NCBI GenBank assembly: GCA_002813895.1
Contig: CP024912.1
Location: 806,001 to 870,000 of the forward strand
Length of the DNA stretch: 64,000 nucleotides
Direction of reading: 5' to 3'
Origin: Cyanobacterium sp. HL-69
GTDB lineage: Bacteria; Cyanobacteriota; Cyanobacteriia; Cyanobacteriales; Cyanobacteriaceae
Shown here: positions 39,714 to 49,381 of the stretch, piece by piece
Layout: each line of letters begins with the position of its first letter
How positions within the stretch are numbered: the stretch's first letter is position 1
The notes under the pieces: generated by a model
The model's database searches: none
The model's input: only the letters and a program-made list of their open reading frames with translations
Told to the model about the DNA's origin: nothing
Position numbers and translations under genes: made by a program

Positions 39714-40715
39714 ATGGAATCATTAGATTATTTATTGCCCCTAGTGTGGTTTGCTATTTTGGCGTTATTTCTATTCATGTATGTGATGTTAGATGGCTTT
39801 GATTTAGGGGTGGGTATCCTTTCCCTGACTTCTTCTACGGAGGAAAGGAGGGGTATATTAATGACGAGTTTAAGTAACGTATGGGATGCTAATGCCACTT
39901 GGTTGATTTTGATGGGGGGTAGTTTATTTGGAGCTTTTCCCCTTGCCTATGCGACAATTTTAAGCTCTCTTTATATCCCGATTATGATTATGGTAATCGG
40001 GTTAGTTTTTCGCACGGTGGCGTTTGAATTTAGGGAAAATTCAGAGCAAAAGTTATTCTGGAATTTAGCTTTTGGTATTGGTAGTTTGATGGCGACAGTG
40101 GGCCAAGGTTTTGCCCTTGCAGGGGTAATTGAAGGGATTCATGTGGACGAAACGGGGCATTTTATTGGCTCAACTTGGGATTGGTTTAATTGGCGTAGTA
40201 TTATAATTGCCTTAACTTTGATTCAGGGTTATGTTTTAATTGGCTCTTGTTATCTTATTATGAAAACTTCTGATACTCTACAAGAAACCCATTATAAAAC
40301 CGCTAAACTTGCTTCTATTACTACGTTACTCGGTGCGATCGCCATTACCACAGTCACTCCCATTTTCTCTATTTTTGCACGAAATAGACTATTTGAAGAA
40401 CCATTTATTTACATCTTTAGTGCTATCCCTATTATCGGATTAGGTTTAGTAATTCTCTTGTTTATCAGCCTGAATAAAAAACAGGAAAGAACACCTTTTA
40501 TTCTCACTATTTTAATCTTTTTATTAACTTTTGTAGGTTTAGCATTAGTAGTGTTTCCCTATATTATCCCTCCAAGTATTACCATATATCAAGCAGCGGC
40601 TTCCCCTAGCTCATTGGTATTTATGCTAATATTTATCGGCTTTTTAATACCAATTATGTTGTTTTATAATGTTTATAATTACTTTGTTTTCCGTGGCAAA
40701 GTTACCGCAGAATAA
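39714..40715 (+). CDS. cydB: Cytochrome bd-type quinol oxidase subunit II
   Basis: Second subunit of the bd oxidase, 333 aa, about nine membrane helices. The N-terminal LLPLVWFAILALFLFMYVMLDGFDLGVGIL and the NVWDANATWLILMGGSLFGAFPLAYA segment are diagnostic of CydB. It starts after a good RBS (AAGAGGAAG) and is translated with cydA from one transcript. A copy of the TTAGGTGTTAGGTA repeat follows its stop codon. Confidence 0.96.
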   Translation: MESLDYLLPLVWFAILALFLFMYVMLDGFDLGVGILSLTSSTEERRGILMTSLSNVWDANATWLILMGGSLFGAFPLAYATILSSLYIPIMIMVIGLVFRTVAFEFRENSEQKLFWNLAFGIGSLMATVGQGFALAGVIEGIHVDETGHFIGSTWDWFNWRSIIIALTLIQGYVLIGSCYLIMKTSDTLQETHYKTAKLASITTLLGAIAITTVTPIFSIFARNRLFEEPFIYIFSAIPIIGLGLVILLFISLNKKQERTPFILTILIFLLTFVGLALVVFPYIIPPSITIYQAAASPSSLVFMLIFIGFLIPIMLFYNVYNYFVFRGKVTAE

Positions 40716-41074
40716 ATATTTGAGGTATTAGGTGTTAGGTAGGTAACTGGCTGTGGAAGATAATCGAGTTGGTTACAAAACCCAACAATAACCACAACTA
40801 TTGCCTATTCACCATTTTCGATTCCCCGCCCTAACCAGAAAATTGAATAATGAATCAACTCTGCCATTGACAGAGGGTAAACAATCGATATATTGTACTA
40901 CGATACAGTTGGTTAATGTTTTTGTGTGCAAAACTATAATTAACCGTTGTTATTTATCTTGTCTCATATAACCAGAGGTTTTTTAACCCATGGATTATCA
41001 AAAATTTTCGCCAAAAAAAGATTAATAATTTTAATTAACTAACTGAATTAAAGTATAAAAGTATAGGAGAAAAA
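40716..41074. other. Intergenic region cydB-tpiA
   Basis: About 360 bp. The TTAGGTGTTAGGTA repeat lies at 40728-40741. No open frame of note. The tpiA promoter should be here; AGGAGA just before the GTG start is its RBS. Confidence 0.5.
40728..40741. repeat. Short repeat TTAGGTGTTAGGTA, copy 2
   Basis: Identical to the copies at 39659 and 57929. Confidence 0.8.
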
Positions 41075-41800
41075 GTGCGTAGAATTATTATTGCTGGTAA
41101 CTGGAAAATGCACAAAACTCAGAGAGAATCTTTAGAGTTTTTACAAGGTTTTTTACCTCACTTAGAAGATACCCCCGAAAAAAGAGAGGTAGTTTTATGT
41201 GTACCTTTCACCAGTTTAAATTTTATGTCAAAAAATTTACATGGTAGCCGAGTTAAACTAGGGGCGCAAAATATCCACTGGGCAGAAGAAGGGGCTTTCA
41301 CAGGGGAAATTTCCGGAGCTATGTTAACAGAAATTGGTCTAAATTACGTTATTGTAGGTCATAGTGAGCGTCGCCAATATTTTGGAGAAACTGATGACAC
41401 TGTCAATAAAAGATTGTTGGCGGCACAAAGTCACGGTTTAACTCCCATTTTGTGTGTGGGTGAAAGTAAAGCCCAGAGAGATGCGGGGGAAACTGAGCAA
41501 GTAATTTTTGACCAACTTAAAAAAGGTTTGGTAGATGTTGATCAGGATAACTTAGTTATAGCATATGAACCCATATGGGCGATTGGTACTGGAGATACTT
41601 GCGAGGCAACGGAAGCCAATCGGGTTATCAGTTTGATTCGTGGGCAGTTAACCAATAAGGATGTCACTATTCAGTATGGTGGCTCCGTAAATCCTGGAAA
41701 TGTTGATGAAATTATGGCACAATCTGACATTGATGGGGCTTTAGTAGGTGGCGCTAGTCTTCAGGCGGATAGTTTTGCAAGATTGGTAAATTATCAATAA
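41075..41800 (+). CDS. tpiA: Triose-phosphate isomerase
   Basis: Glycolytic and Calvin-cycle enzyme interconverting DHAP and G3P in the cytoplasm. [12 protein letters not shown] carries the catalytic Asn/Lys, [16 protein letters not shown] the catalytic His, and [13 protein letters not shown] the catalytic Glu; the phosphate loop is [23 protein letters not shown]. The start is GTG (41075) with AGGAGA 7 nt upstream; no ATG fits better. 241 aa is normal. Confidence 0.98.
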   Translation: MRRIIIAGNWKMHKTQRESLEFLQGFLPHLEDTPEKREVVLCVPFTSLNFMSKNLHGSRVKLGAQNIHWAEEGAFTGEISGAMLTEIGLNYVIVGHSERRQYFGETDDTVNKRLLAAQSHGLTPILCVGESKAQRDAGETEQVIFDQLKKGLVDVDQDNLVIAYEPIWAIGTGDTCEATEANRVISLIRGQLTNKDVTIQYGGSVNPGNVDEIMAQSDIDGALVGGASLQADSFARLVNYQ

Positions 41801-41910
41801 GTCGTTGCTGATTTTAGGTATGATTTGTCATTAGGGTGGGCAATAGGCAGTGGTTTAATTTGATTAACGATCATTTTAAACAATTGTCCATTGTCTATAT
41901 CTATTTTTTA

Positions 41911-43116
41911 CTAATCATCCTTGGGGTGTTTAGCGATGCCTAGTTTGACAAGGTTTTTTTCTAAAATTTGAATAAAGTTAGCGTCTTTGAGGTATATTTG
42001 GCGATCGCCACTAGGATATAATAAATAAGGGTTAGTGCTATCTTTATCAATAAAAGTAAAAGCCTTTTTAAACTCAAGAGAATTAGACTTTATGGGCGCG
42101 TCAAAGTGCGCTGGAATAATCTGCTCAAAATTCCATAAAGATACCAAATTTGCCCAATTTAAAACCTTTTTCGAGGCTTGGGGTAAGATTAAACTTTCAA
42201 GGATAGGGGCAACAAGGAGACGATTCCGAATGGCAAGGAAAGAAATTTGCCACCCCGATAACCAACGGAAAGGAAATATACCAAAATAATTGCGACGACT
42301 ACGATTAGGCGCATTTATAGCATTGATAATTAACTCCTTTAAACCCACCGTATCAATCATGCTAGGGCGAAAATAAAGGGCAAATAAACATACCCTTTGC
42401 CACCCCTTAAGACGGTTAAATTCATTGTCAGGCAAATCATCAAGGGCTGTTTCACGGGCATGAAAAAGTAAAGGGAAGGGGTTTAATTGGACAATTTCGG
42501 GAGGTTTTTCGGGAATAGATATAACCGTATCCGTCACCAATAAAGTGCGGGATGATTTATGATACATGGCAACCTCAGAAAAAGAGCCTTGGGTTAAATC
42601 AATATCGAGGATATGATATTCAAACTCCTTTGCAAAGGGAGATTCTCGCCAATCAAGGGGTAAAAATTTGGTTCTATTGATAGGGAAACCCACCCAAGAT
42701 AATGGTAAACGAAAAGGGAAAGTCCATTGACTTGGCACACAATAAATATCGGCGTAGAGGAAGCGACGGGCAAAGGGTGGTACAAATACTTTATGCTCTA
42801 ATCCTGAACTCGTAGAGTGGATAATATATTTAATATTGCCATGGATAGATTCTAATTCTTTGATCAATTTTACACATTCTTGGGTAGGGGCGATGGGGCA
42901 ATATACTAATAATCCTCCCTCCTCCAACTTAACTACTGTCATGCGAATAGGCACCACCGCATACAATAACCCATGGGGTTGCTCAAATATCCAAATTTTA
43001 TCCTTTAATACTTCCTTTCTGATGGTTGCCCTGCGATTATAAGGATAGAGAGGCAAAAGAAACCACCAGCCCCATTTTTGCTCTTTATTACTATTAATAC
43101 TCACGTTAATGGACAA
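41911..43116 (-). CDS. DUF4336-family protein
   Basis: 401 aa. The pattern WGWWFLLPLYPYNRRATIRKEV..WIFEQPHGLLYAVVPIRMTVVKLEEGGLLVYCPIAPT and IKYIIHSTSSGLEHKVFVPPFARRF is typical of the DUF4336 family of cyanobacteria and algae. These proteins look like remnants of a metallo-beta-lactamase fold (ADIYCVP..WTFPF, LDIDLTQGSFSEVAMYHKSSRTLLVTDTVI) without the full HxHxDH metal site. Function unknown. It lies downstream of the FKBP gene on the same strand, with an 88-bp gap that holds a palindrome. Confidence 0.8.
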   Translation of the reverse strand: MSINVSINSNKEQKWGWWFLLPLYPYNRRATIRKEVLKDKIWIFEQPHGLLYAVVPIRMTVVKLEEGGLLVYCPIAPTQECVKLIKELESIHGNIKYIIHSTSSGLEHKVFVPPFARRFLYADIYCVPSQWTFPFRLPLSWVGFPINRTKFLPLDWRESPFAKEFEYHILDIDLTQGSFSEVAMYHKSSRTLLVTDTVISIPEKPPEIVQLNPFPLLFHARETALDDLPDNEFNRLKGWQRVCLFALYFRPSMIDTVGLKELIINAINAPNRSRRNYFGIFPFRWLSGWQISFLAIRNRLLVAPILESLILPQASKKVLNWANLVSLWNFEQIIPAHFDAPIKSNSLEFKKAFTFIDKDSTNPYLLYPSGDRQIYLKDANFIQILEKNLVKLGIAKHPKDD

Positions 43117-43162
43117 TTAAATATTTATTTTTTATTTGTCTATGGTATTCGTACTTTCGAGA

Positions 43163-43182
43163 CAAGGGGTTTAAACCCCTTG
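43163..43182. repeat. Dispersed palindrome, copy 2
   Basis: Perfect CAAGGGGTTTAAACCCCTTG between the FKBP and DUF4336 genes, identical to the copy at 19264. Confidence 0.9.
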
Positions 43183-43204
43183 TTAAATAAATAAGTATAG
43201 TTAC

Positions 43205-43753
43205 TTAATTAATTCCTAATAATTCCACATCAAAAATAAGAGTAGCATTAGGGGGAATGACACCACCAGCGCCCCTAGCACCATAACCTAAATCTGGGGG
43301 AATAATGAGAGTAGTTTTGTCACCAATTTTCATATTAGCAACTCCTTCATCCCATCCTTTAATTACTTGCCCTACTCCTATGGTAAAGGTAAAAGGTTGG
43401 TTTCTATCTTTTGAGCTATCAAATTTTTTGCCTCTTGTGTATCCTTCCTCTGATAGATAACCAGTGTAATGGACGGTTACTTTTTGCCCCCTAGTGGGAG
43501 ATTCTCCTTCCCCTGCCTCGGTTTGTACGGAGATTAAACCCGTAGAAGAAGTTTGTGCGTTAGATAAATCGATTTCCATATTTCCTGTTTTCATAAGTTT
43601 ACTTGCATCGGCCACCAAAGTGGGTGACTCTGCCTGAATTTCTTGGGTGGTAGTTGATGCCACTGCACTGGGGTTATTGTTAAAAATCACGGAGAAAATT
43701 AACATTCCAGCACATACGAAAATAATGCCTAAGCTAATGACAATCGGTTTCAT
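43205..43753 (-). CDS. FKBP-type peptidyl-prolyl cis-trans isomerase
   Basis: 182 aa. One N-terminal hydrophobic helix ([21 protein letters not shown], about 4-24) anchors or exports the protein; a linker leads to one FKBP domain (about 80-182) with [61 protein letters not shown] and the final [11 protein letters not shown]. Most active-site aromatic residues are retained, so catalytic activity is likely. It probably acts at the thylakoid or periplasmic face. Confidence 0.94.
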   Translation of the reverse strand: MKPIVISLGIIFVCAGMLIFSVIFNNNPSAVASTTTQEIQAESPTLVADASKLMKTGNMEIDLSNAQTSSTGLISVQTEAGEGESPTRGQKVTVHYTGYLSEEGYTRGKKFDSSKDRNQPFTFTIGVGQVIKGWDEGVANMKIGDKTTLIIPPDLGYGARGAGGVIPPNATLIFDVELLGIN

Positions 43754-43823
43754 TTTTTATTAAATGTCTTTGAAGTCATTTTCAATTGTCTATGATTAAC
43801 GAGCAAATGTCTATGGAATAACT

Positions 43824-45272
43824 TTAATTGCGGCGATAAAAGTGCAATCGTCCGATGCCCAAACTTAACCCTATGGCATCATTACCCACAGGGAAGGCAT
43901 GGGTTCTAAATTGGAATATTCCCGTAAAACTAGGATTTCGGTAGGGTTTTAGGGCGATAGTTACTTGATTGTTTGCTCTTATGGGAGATTCAAACTGAAT
44001 TTCGATTAAATTGGAATTTTCTTCTTTGAACACTTTAACGGGTACAAACTCTTGGCGATCGCCCCTACTACCTAAGAATACCTCAGTTTTTGCTAAATCA
44101 AAATTAATATTTTCCACTCCCTGCTGTTGCTCGATGGTTACTTTACCCAAAGGAGGGGAAGACTGCTCAGGAATATCCAAAGTGACATAGTAGGTGGGAC
44201 TAGGATGGCGGATAGTGTTATGGGGGGTACTAAAATCTATTAAACTAGGGGGAGATTGTGTAAAACGATTACTTGTCGCCCTTAAAGTCTGAATCTGAGT
44301 AGAAAAATCATTTTCTGGGGGTAAACTTCCATCTCGACTTTGGCTATTTTGACTTTCTACCCGATTATTGACTGTCGAAAGGTTATTGGTTGTTGCCACA
44401 GTAGAAACATTACCATTATTATCATTCAAGTAAAAATCACCCACCACAGAGGAAGTAGTCCAAGGTATTTGACGGCTATTTGTTTCTTGAGAAACTTCCA
44501 ATCTTACCTGACTAAACATGGTGTCTAAATTTTGATTCTCATTATCCAAGTTATTGAGAACTGCGGCGGTAAAAGTGCCATTACGCCCAACGCCATCCTC
44601 CGCTACATTTCCAGGGCCTGTGGCAAAAGCAATAAAAAGTCCAGCGGGGCTGATTTGGATGGGTGCCAAACCACGGGGAATAATAGAGCGAAAATTACGG
44701 GCAAAAGGGTTATCACGACAAGCATCTAAAATTACTATATTTACATCACTACCCGCCTCTTGCATCGTTCCTAAAACCCTTCCTAGGGCAAGGGTTTCAT
44801 AGTCAATTTCACTGGTTCTAGTCAGCTGGGCATTTACAGGAATGAGGTAATTTTCCCCATTATATTGGATGCCATGACCTGCAAAATAAAATAATGCTGT
44901 GGCGCCTTCACTTAGCTGATTATAAAACCTTTCCAGAGCTTCATTCATAGCCCTAAGACTACTATCAGTTACTAAAATCACCTCAAAACCTAAATCTTCC
45001 AACTTCTGTGCCATGTCATGGGCATCATTAAGAGGGTTACGCAATACTGCAGCGTGTTCATATTGCGCATTGCCAATGATTAAGGCTACTTTTTTTTGTC
45101 TCTCTTGTCTTTGAGCTATTAAATTATCGTTAGATTTTCCTACTTCTAAATATTCCTGACTAACTACTTGAGCTTCATGTTCTACATTTGCTTTTACAGG
45201 AAAAAAAGGGAGTAAAAAGGCGATCGTTAATAATGTTCTTATGGGATGGGGGTGATACTTAGATTTAACCAT
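43824..45272 (-). CDS. Secreted orthocaspase (C14 family) fused to a DUF2808 domain
   Basis: 482 aa. A signal peptide (RTLLTIAFLLPFFPVKA) is followed by a p20-type caspase domain (about 60-250). It has KVALIIGNAQYEH, catalytic His133 in YFAGHG and Cys185 in DACRDNP, so the His-Cys dyad is intact. An about 90-residue Asn/Ser/Gln-rich linker leads to a C-terminal domain (about 345-475: YYVTLDIPEQSSPPLGKVTIEQ..GSRGDRQEFVPVKVF..QVTIALKPYRNPS..FRTHAFPVG) that matches DUF2808, usually a stand-alone secreted cyanobacterial protein. The Arg/Lys-specific protease function is by family. The fusion suggests extracellular or cell-surface activity. Confidence 0.9.
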   Translation of the reverse strand: MVKSKYHPHPIRTLLTIAFLLPFFPVKANVEHEAQVVSQEYLEVGKSNDNLIAQRQERQKKVALIIGNAQYEHAAVLRNPLNDAHDMAQKLEDLGFEVILVTDSSLRAMNEALERFYNQLSEGATALFYFAGHGIQYNGENYLIPVNAQLTRTSEIDYETLALGRVLGTMQEAGSDVNIVILDACRDNPFARNFRSIIPRGLAPIQISPAGLFIAFATGPGNVAEDGVGRNGTFTAAVLNNLDNENQNLDTMFSQVRLEVSQETNSRQIPWTTSSVVGDFYLNDNNGNVSTVATTNNLSTVNNRVESQNSQSRDGSLPPENDFSTQIQTLRATSNRFTQSPPSLIDFSTPHNTIRHPSPTYYVTLDIPEQSSPPLGKVTIEQQQGVENINFDLAKTEVFLGSRGDRQEFVPVKVFKEENSNLIEIQFESPIRANNQVTIALKPYRNPSFTGIFQFRTHAFPVGNDAIGLSLGIGRLHFYRRN

Positions 45273-45697
45273 AACTTTTATCCCACTTCATTTGTGGCGA
45301 TAAGTTTATATAAACTAGCTCACTTTTCATAATAATAGCTAATAAATAAAAATAACAATTTATTTCTTAATTATGTAGTATAAATTAACATTCCAAAAAA
45401 TAGAAAATATCTCTATACTTCTAAATTCTCTGACACAAAGGACTTAAATGAGTTTAAGTAGGAGCAAATTGATTCAGAAATAACATCAGGAGCAAAATCT
45501 CCTGAATAAATCCAAACCTCTCTATAACTAAACAATTACAGACAAAGACGTCAAATTAATAATTTTTTATTACTCAACAAGGGGTTTCCACCCCTTGCCT
45601 CTAAAATTTTAGAAGTTAAAAATGGGATGTTCCTACAAAATGATAAAGAAAATATCAATTCAAATTTTATTATCACTCTTCCATTACTTAATGTTAT
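45273..45697. other. Intergenic region upstream of the orthocaspase gene
   Basis: About 425 bp, AT-rich. It contains the palindrome at 45578-45597 and the promoter of the orthocaspase. No gene seen; a frame beginning near 45623 runs antisense into the next gene and is spurious. Confidence 0.5.
45578..45597. repeat. Dispersed palindrome, copy 3
   Basis: CAAGGGGTTTCCACCCCTTG: same arms as copies 1 and 2 with a changed centre. Confidence 0.88.
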
Positions 45698-46021
45698 TTA
45701 GCGCCAAGATTTATTTTCTAAATCTCGAATTTGACGCTCAAGACGATCAATTCTTCCCCTTAACTCATCCATTTCAGACTGTCTAGGTACTCCTAAATCT
45801 TGTAACATATTACGCAATTGACGCTCCATTTGAGCTTGAAAATTACCAGATTCGGACTGCATTTGTTGCATCATATCATCCACAATGCCCTTAGCCTGAT
45901 CTGGGTTTATCTTACCATCCTTGACCCATTGATCGCTTACTTCCTTAATTTTTTCTGCAGCCAGAGAAGTGGTGCCGACACCAATCATTAATAATTGTTT
46001 TAGCCAATCGTTATTATCCAT
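45698..46021 (-). CDS. Phasin-like helical coiled-coil protein
   Basis: 107 aa. A short hydrophobic N-terminal segment (WLKQLLMIGVGTTSLAAEKI) precedes a charged amphipathic helix (EVSDQWVKDGKINPDQAKGIVDDMM) and a C-terminal coiled coil (MDELRGRIDRLERQIRDLENK). This pattern is shared with small phasin-family/PHA-granule-type proteins found throughout cyanobacteria. The role is not known here; no phaC or phaE in the window. Confidence 0.7.
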   Translation of the reverse strand: MDNNDWLKQLLMIGVGTTSLAAEKIKEVSDQWVKDGKINPDQAKGIVDDMMQQMQSESGNFQAQMERQLRNMLQDLGVPRQSEMDELRGRIDRLERQIRDLENKSWR

Positions 46022-46210
46022 AATTTATTTACAGTAAAATTTAATTTTGTTATCCTTCAATTATTACATTTAGCCACAGGAGAATTAAAACTTTAATTAA
46101 TTCATCTAAATTTCTCCATGGAAAATCGAAAATAATCTCTAAAAATAGCAGTTTGTCATTTGCGGTGGAAATTTTATTTTCCCTTGCTCATTCACCAAAC
46201 TTTAAATAGA

Positions 46211-46639
46211 TTATTTGTTAACACTACAAAATGCGTTATCTTTTTCTCTGATTACTTTTGCGAGGTTAGGGCGCCCAGATAACTGCAAACGATATTTTGC
46301 CCAAATGCCGTAAATTTGATCAGCTAACCAACCGATAACTGGTATTTTGGTAATGGCGTATATCCACCCCATGCCCAATATTTCATAAACTCTGCGAAAT
46401 ACTTCTACATTGGTGATAATGGTGCCATCGGCTAGGATGGCGTGAATTTTGCCCATGGCGGTAGCGTAGTCAATATTTTGATTTGCTTCGGGGGAATAGT
46501 CAGGGGAGGAAATATCGACAAAAGCAACTTTTCCTCTACCGTTATCTTTTTTCTTGAGAAAGTTTACTTCTTTGACGCAAAAAGGGCATTCTCCATCGTA
46601 GAGGAGTTTGATTTCGTAGGAAGGATTATTATTTGACAT
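46211..46639 (-). CDS. DCC-family (DUF393) thiol-disulfide oxidoreductase-like protein
   Basis: 142 aa. The eponymous motif is YDGECPFCVKEVNFLKKKD near the N-terminus (Asp plus CPFC). Later signatures are GTIITNVEVFRRVYEILGMGWIYAITKIPVIGWLADQIYGIWAKYR, with one hydrophobic helix. CxxC suggests thioredoxin-like chemistry, but family substrates are unknown. Divergent from the GDSL hydrolase gene with a 72-bp shared promoter region. Confidence 0.9.
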   Translation of the reverse strand: MSNNNPSYEIKLLYDGECPFCVKEVNFLKKKDNGRGKVAFVDISSPDYSPEANQNIDYATAMGKIHAILADGTIITNVEVFRRVYEILGMGWIYAITKIPVIGWLADQIYGIWAKYRLQLSGRPNLAKVIREKDNAFCSVNK

Positions 46640-46711
46640 GGCTAGATAATCTTATTAAGATTTGTAAATTGGTAGTAAAATCATGGTAACTAAAAAAAAT
46701 TCAGATTATCA

Positions 46712-47404
46712 ATGCAAACATTCGGTACTCGTCAAACTATTCAATTTAAACCCCAACCTCTAAAAGTCATTGCCATTGGTGATAGTTTGATTTATGGTTA
46801 TGGTGATAGGGAAGGGGGAGGATGGGTTGAGCGTTTAAAGCGTCGTTGGATGTATGGTGAAAAGGAACACGTATTGTATAATTTAGGTATTAGGGGCGAT
46901 CGCACTTCCCAAGTAAAAGAAAGATTAGCCCTAGAATATAAATATCGTGGAGAATTAAGAAACCGTTATCCCGATAGAATAATCATCTCCGTAGGTGTCA
47001 ACGACTCACCAAGACTAGGACGCAAAGCAGGAAGAAACCTCACCGATTACGATAAATTCTGCCAAGACATCGAAGAATTGTTAAACCAAGCCCAACAACT
47101 TTGCCCAGTTTTTTTCATTGGCATGATACCCGTTAACGAAGAAAAAATGCCCTTCCTAGACTGCTTTTATTATAATCGTCGAGATCAATATCGCTACAAA
47201 GAAGCCACCAAACAAGCCTGTGAAGCCCTTAATATTCCATATCTCGATACCTTTGATTTATGGACAAGTAGAGGAGAAAACTGGATAAAAAATCATCTTT
47301 GTGAAGACGGATTACATCCCAATGTACAAGGCTATCAATCAATATATCAAGACATCATCCAATGGCAACCCTTACAATTAATGATAGAAAAATACCCGAG
47401 TTAA
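46712..47404 (+). CDS. SGNH/GDSL-type hydrolase
   Basis: 230-aa lipase/esterase-like protein. Block I is VIAIGDSLIYGYG (Ser nucleophile), block III GVNDSPRLG (oxyanion Asn), and block V DGLHPNVQGYQ with the catalytic Asp and His. No signal peptide, so it acts in the cytoplasm; the substrate is unknown. Confidence 0.92.
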   Translation: MQTFGTRQTIQFKPQPLKVIAIGDSLIYGYGDREGGGWVERLKRRWMYGEKEHVLYNLGIRGDRTSQVKERLALEYKYRGELRNRYPDRIIISVGVNDSPRLGRKAGRNLTDYDKFCQDIEELLNQAQQLCPVFFIGMIPVNEEKMPFLDCFYYNRRDQYRYKEATKQACEALNIPYLDTFDLWTSRGENWIKNHLCEDGLHPNVQGYQSIYQDIIQWQPLQLMIEKYPS

Positions 47405-47524
47405 AAGCCTACACTTTAGCCTTCATCAAAAAAATATTCCGAAAAACAAAGGTAACTGTGATAGTATCTGAGGTAAATTTAAAAAGAAATAAAGTAAAAA
47501 AATCTGGTGTTGAGGAGTAACAAA

Positions 47525-48601
47525 ATGAAATATCAAAGACTAGAAAATATTCCTAGCCCTCGCCAACATAACAATCCCTTAAGAATTGGCGTAATTGGGG
47601 TAGGTAATATGGGGCAACATCATACCCGTGTCTTAAGTCTCCTCAAAGATGTAGAATTAGTCGGCATTGCTGATGTCAACGTAGAAAGAGGTTTAGATAT
47701 TGCCAGTAAATATCGAGCCCGTTTTTTTGACAACTACCTCGAAATGTTACCCCATGTAGATGCAGTATGTATCGCTGCCCCCACCAGATTACATCACCAA
47801 GTAGGTTTAGACTGCTTTAGGGCAGGAGTTCATGTATTGATGGAAAAACCCATCGCTGCTAGTATCGAAGAAGCAGAATCCCTTGTTAATGCCGCCGCTG
47901 AAGCTAACTGTATCCTCCAAGTAGGACACATTGAACGTTTTAATCCCGCTTTTCAGGAATTGAGTAAAATTCTTAAAACAGAAAATCTCCTCGCCCTCGA
48001 AGCCCACCGCATGAGTCCTTATTCCGATAGGGCAAATGATGTTTCTGTAGTACTTGACTTGATGATTCATGACTTAGATTTATTTCTCGAATTAGCAGGG
48101 GCGCCAGTCACCAAATTAAGCGCCACAGGTAGCCGCGCCGCCGAATCCCAATATTTAGACTATGTCACCGCTACCCTAAACTTTGCTAATGGCATTGTTG
48201 CCACCGTCACCGCTAGTAAAGTAACCCACCGTAAAATTCGCCGTATCACCGCCCACTGTCGTAAAAGTTTAACGGAGGCTGATTTTCTTAATAATGAAAT
48301 TTTGATTCATCGTCAAACCACCGCCAACTACACCACCGATTATGGACAAATTCTTTATCGCCAAGATGGTTTAATCGAAAAAGTTTATACTAGCAATATT
48401 GAGCCTCTCCATGCCGAATTAGAACATTTTGCCAGTTGTGTTAGGGGGGGTAATCAACCCTCTGTCGGAGGGGAACAAGCCCTAAAGGCGTTGCGTTTAG
48501 CTAGTTATATTGAGCAGTTAGCCCTCGATGGCAAAGTTTGGCAAGATTTCTCTGTTAACTTAGAAGATATTAATGGGGGAGTTGTAGTTAGCCCCCACTA
48601 A
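47525..48601 (+). CDS. Gfo/Idh/MocA-family NAD(P)-dependent oxidoreductase
   Basis: 358 aa. An N-terminal Rossmann fold has GVIGVGNMGQHHTRVL, followed by AAPTRLHHQV and the catalytic-region EKPIAA. The C-terminal substrate domain has VGHIERFNPAFQEL, VVLDLMIHDLDLFLELAG and GGEQALKALRLA. Substrates are usually sugars or sugar nucleotides; MiaB/VirB-like UDP-sugar types are possible. I use the ATG (MKYQRLENIP) because GAGGAG lies 7 nt before it; a GTG six codons upstream is also in frame. Convergent with chlM. Confidence 0.9.
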   Translation: MKYQRLENIPSPRQHNNPLRIGVIGVGNMGQHHTRVLSLLKDVELVGIADVNVERGLDIASKYRARFFDNYLEMLPHVDAVCIAAPTRLHHQVGLDCFRAGVHVLMEKPIAASIEEAESLVNAAAEANCILQVGHIERFNPAFQELSKILKTENLLALEAHRMSPYSDRANDVSVVLDLMIHDLDLFLELAGAPVTKLSATGSRAAESQYLDYVTATLNFANGIVATVTASKVTHRKIRRITAHCRKSLTEADFLNNEILIHRQTTANYTTDYGQILYRQDGLIEKVYTSNIEPLHAELEHFASCVRGGNQPSVGGEQALKALRLASYIEQLALDGKVWQDFSVNLEDINGGVVVSPH

Positions 48602-48617
48602 TTATGGTGCGCTTTTA

Positions 48618-49316
48618 TTATCTAACGGCTTCTAACAGACGAGAATAATAAAAACTGGTGCTAGTCATTTCTTGGCGTTTGATGTTAAAACCATTATCAT
48701 TAAGAATTTTAATAATATCTTCCTCTTTATGTTGATAAGCCCTAGTGGTTTTACTTGGCCCCGGAAAAAACTCACCAATTTTCTTTAAAATAGTTAAAAA
48801 GGGAGTTTTGGGTGCAAAACTTAAAATCAATCGAGACTTTGCCAAGGAAGCAAGATGGCTAATCATTGCGGCGGCATCTTCGGTGGGATAGTGAATAAGT
48901 ACATCTAAACAAATAACGGTGTCATACTCTCCCCGAATAGACTCTAAGTCTTGCACCGCTAACCTAACGTTACGGGGATTTGTCATTACCTGTTTAATTT
49001 TTTCGGCGGCTTCTCCTACCATTTTGGCAGATATATCACTGGCGAAAACCGTTGCCTCATCTTGGGCGAGGGGAATGGTTAAACTACCAACTCCACAACC
49101 TGCATCGCAGATAGATAGTTGGGAAAGATTACCGTCATCTTGTAACCACTTTACTACTTTATCGATGGTTTGTTGATGTCCTTGCCTAATATCTAGCTGT
49201 ACTTTGTTTACTGTACCATTGCCATAAATATTACGCCAACGTTCAAACCCTGTGGCATTAAAATATTCTTTGACGACTTTTTTATCATCAACTTTGTTTT
49301 TTAGTGTAGTTGTCAT
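48618..49316 (-). CDS. chlM: Magnesium protoporphyrin IX O-methyltransferase
   Basis: SAM-dependent methylation of Mg-protoporphyrin IX in chlorophyll synthesis; cytoplasmic/membrane-associated. KEYFNATGFERWRNIYG at the N-terminus is specific to ChlM/BchM. Motif I ICDAGCGVGSLTIPLA, motif II-like VQDLESIRGEYDTVICLDVLIHYP and the end KRQEMTSTSFYYSRLLEAVR complete the family. 232 aa, normal length. Confidence 0.96.
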   Translation of the reverse strand: MTTTLKNKVDDKKVVKEYFNATGFERWRNIYGNGTVNKVQLDIRQGHQQTIDKVVKWLQDDGNLSQLSICDAGCGVGSLTIPLAQDEATVFASDISAKMVGEAAEKIKQVMTNPRNVRLAVQDLESIRGEYDTVICLDVLIHYPTEDAAAMISHLASLAKSRLILSFAPKTPFLTILKKIGEFFPGPSKTTRAYQHKEEDIIKILNDNGFNIKRQEMTSTSFYYSRLLEAVR

Positions 49317-49381
49317 GGTAATTTTTGCGGTTTTTAATTATTTCTCTGGGGATGTGATAATTGCGGATACAATCCTTTAAT

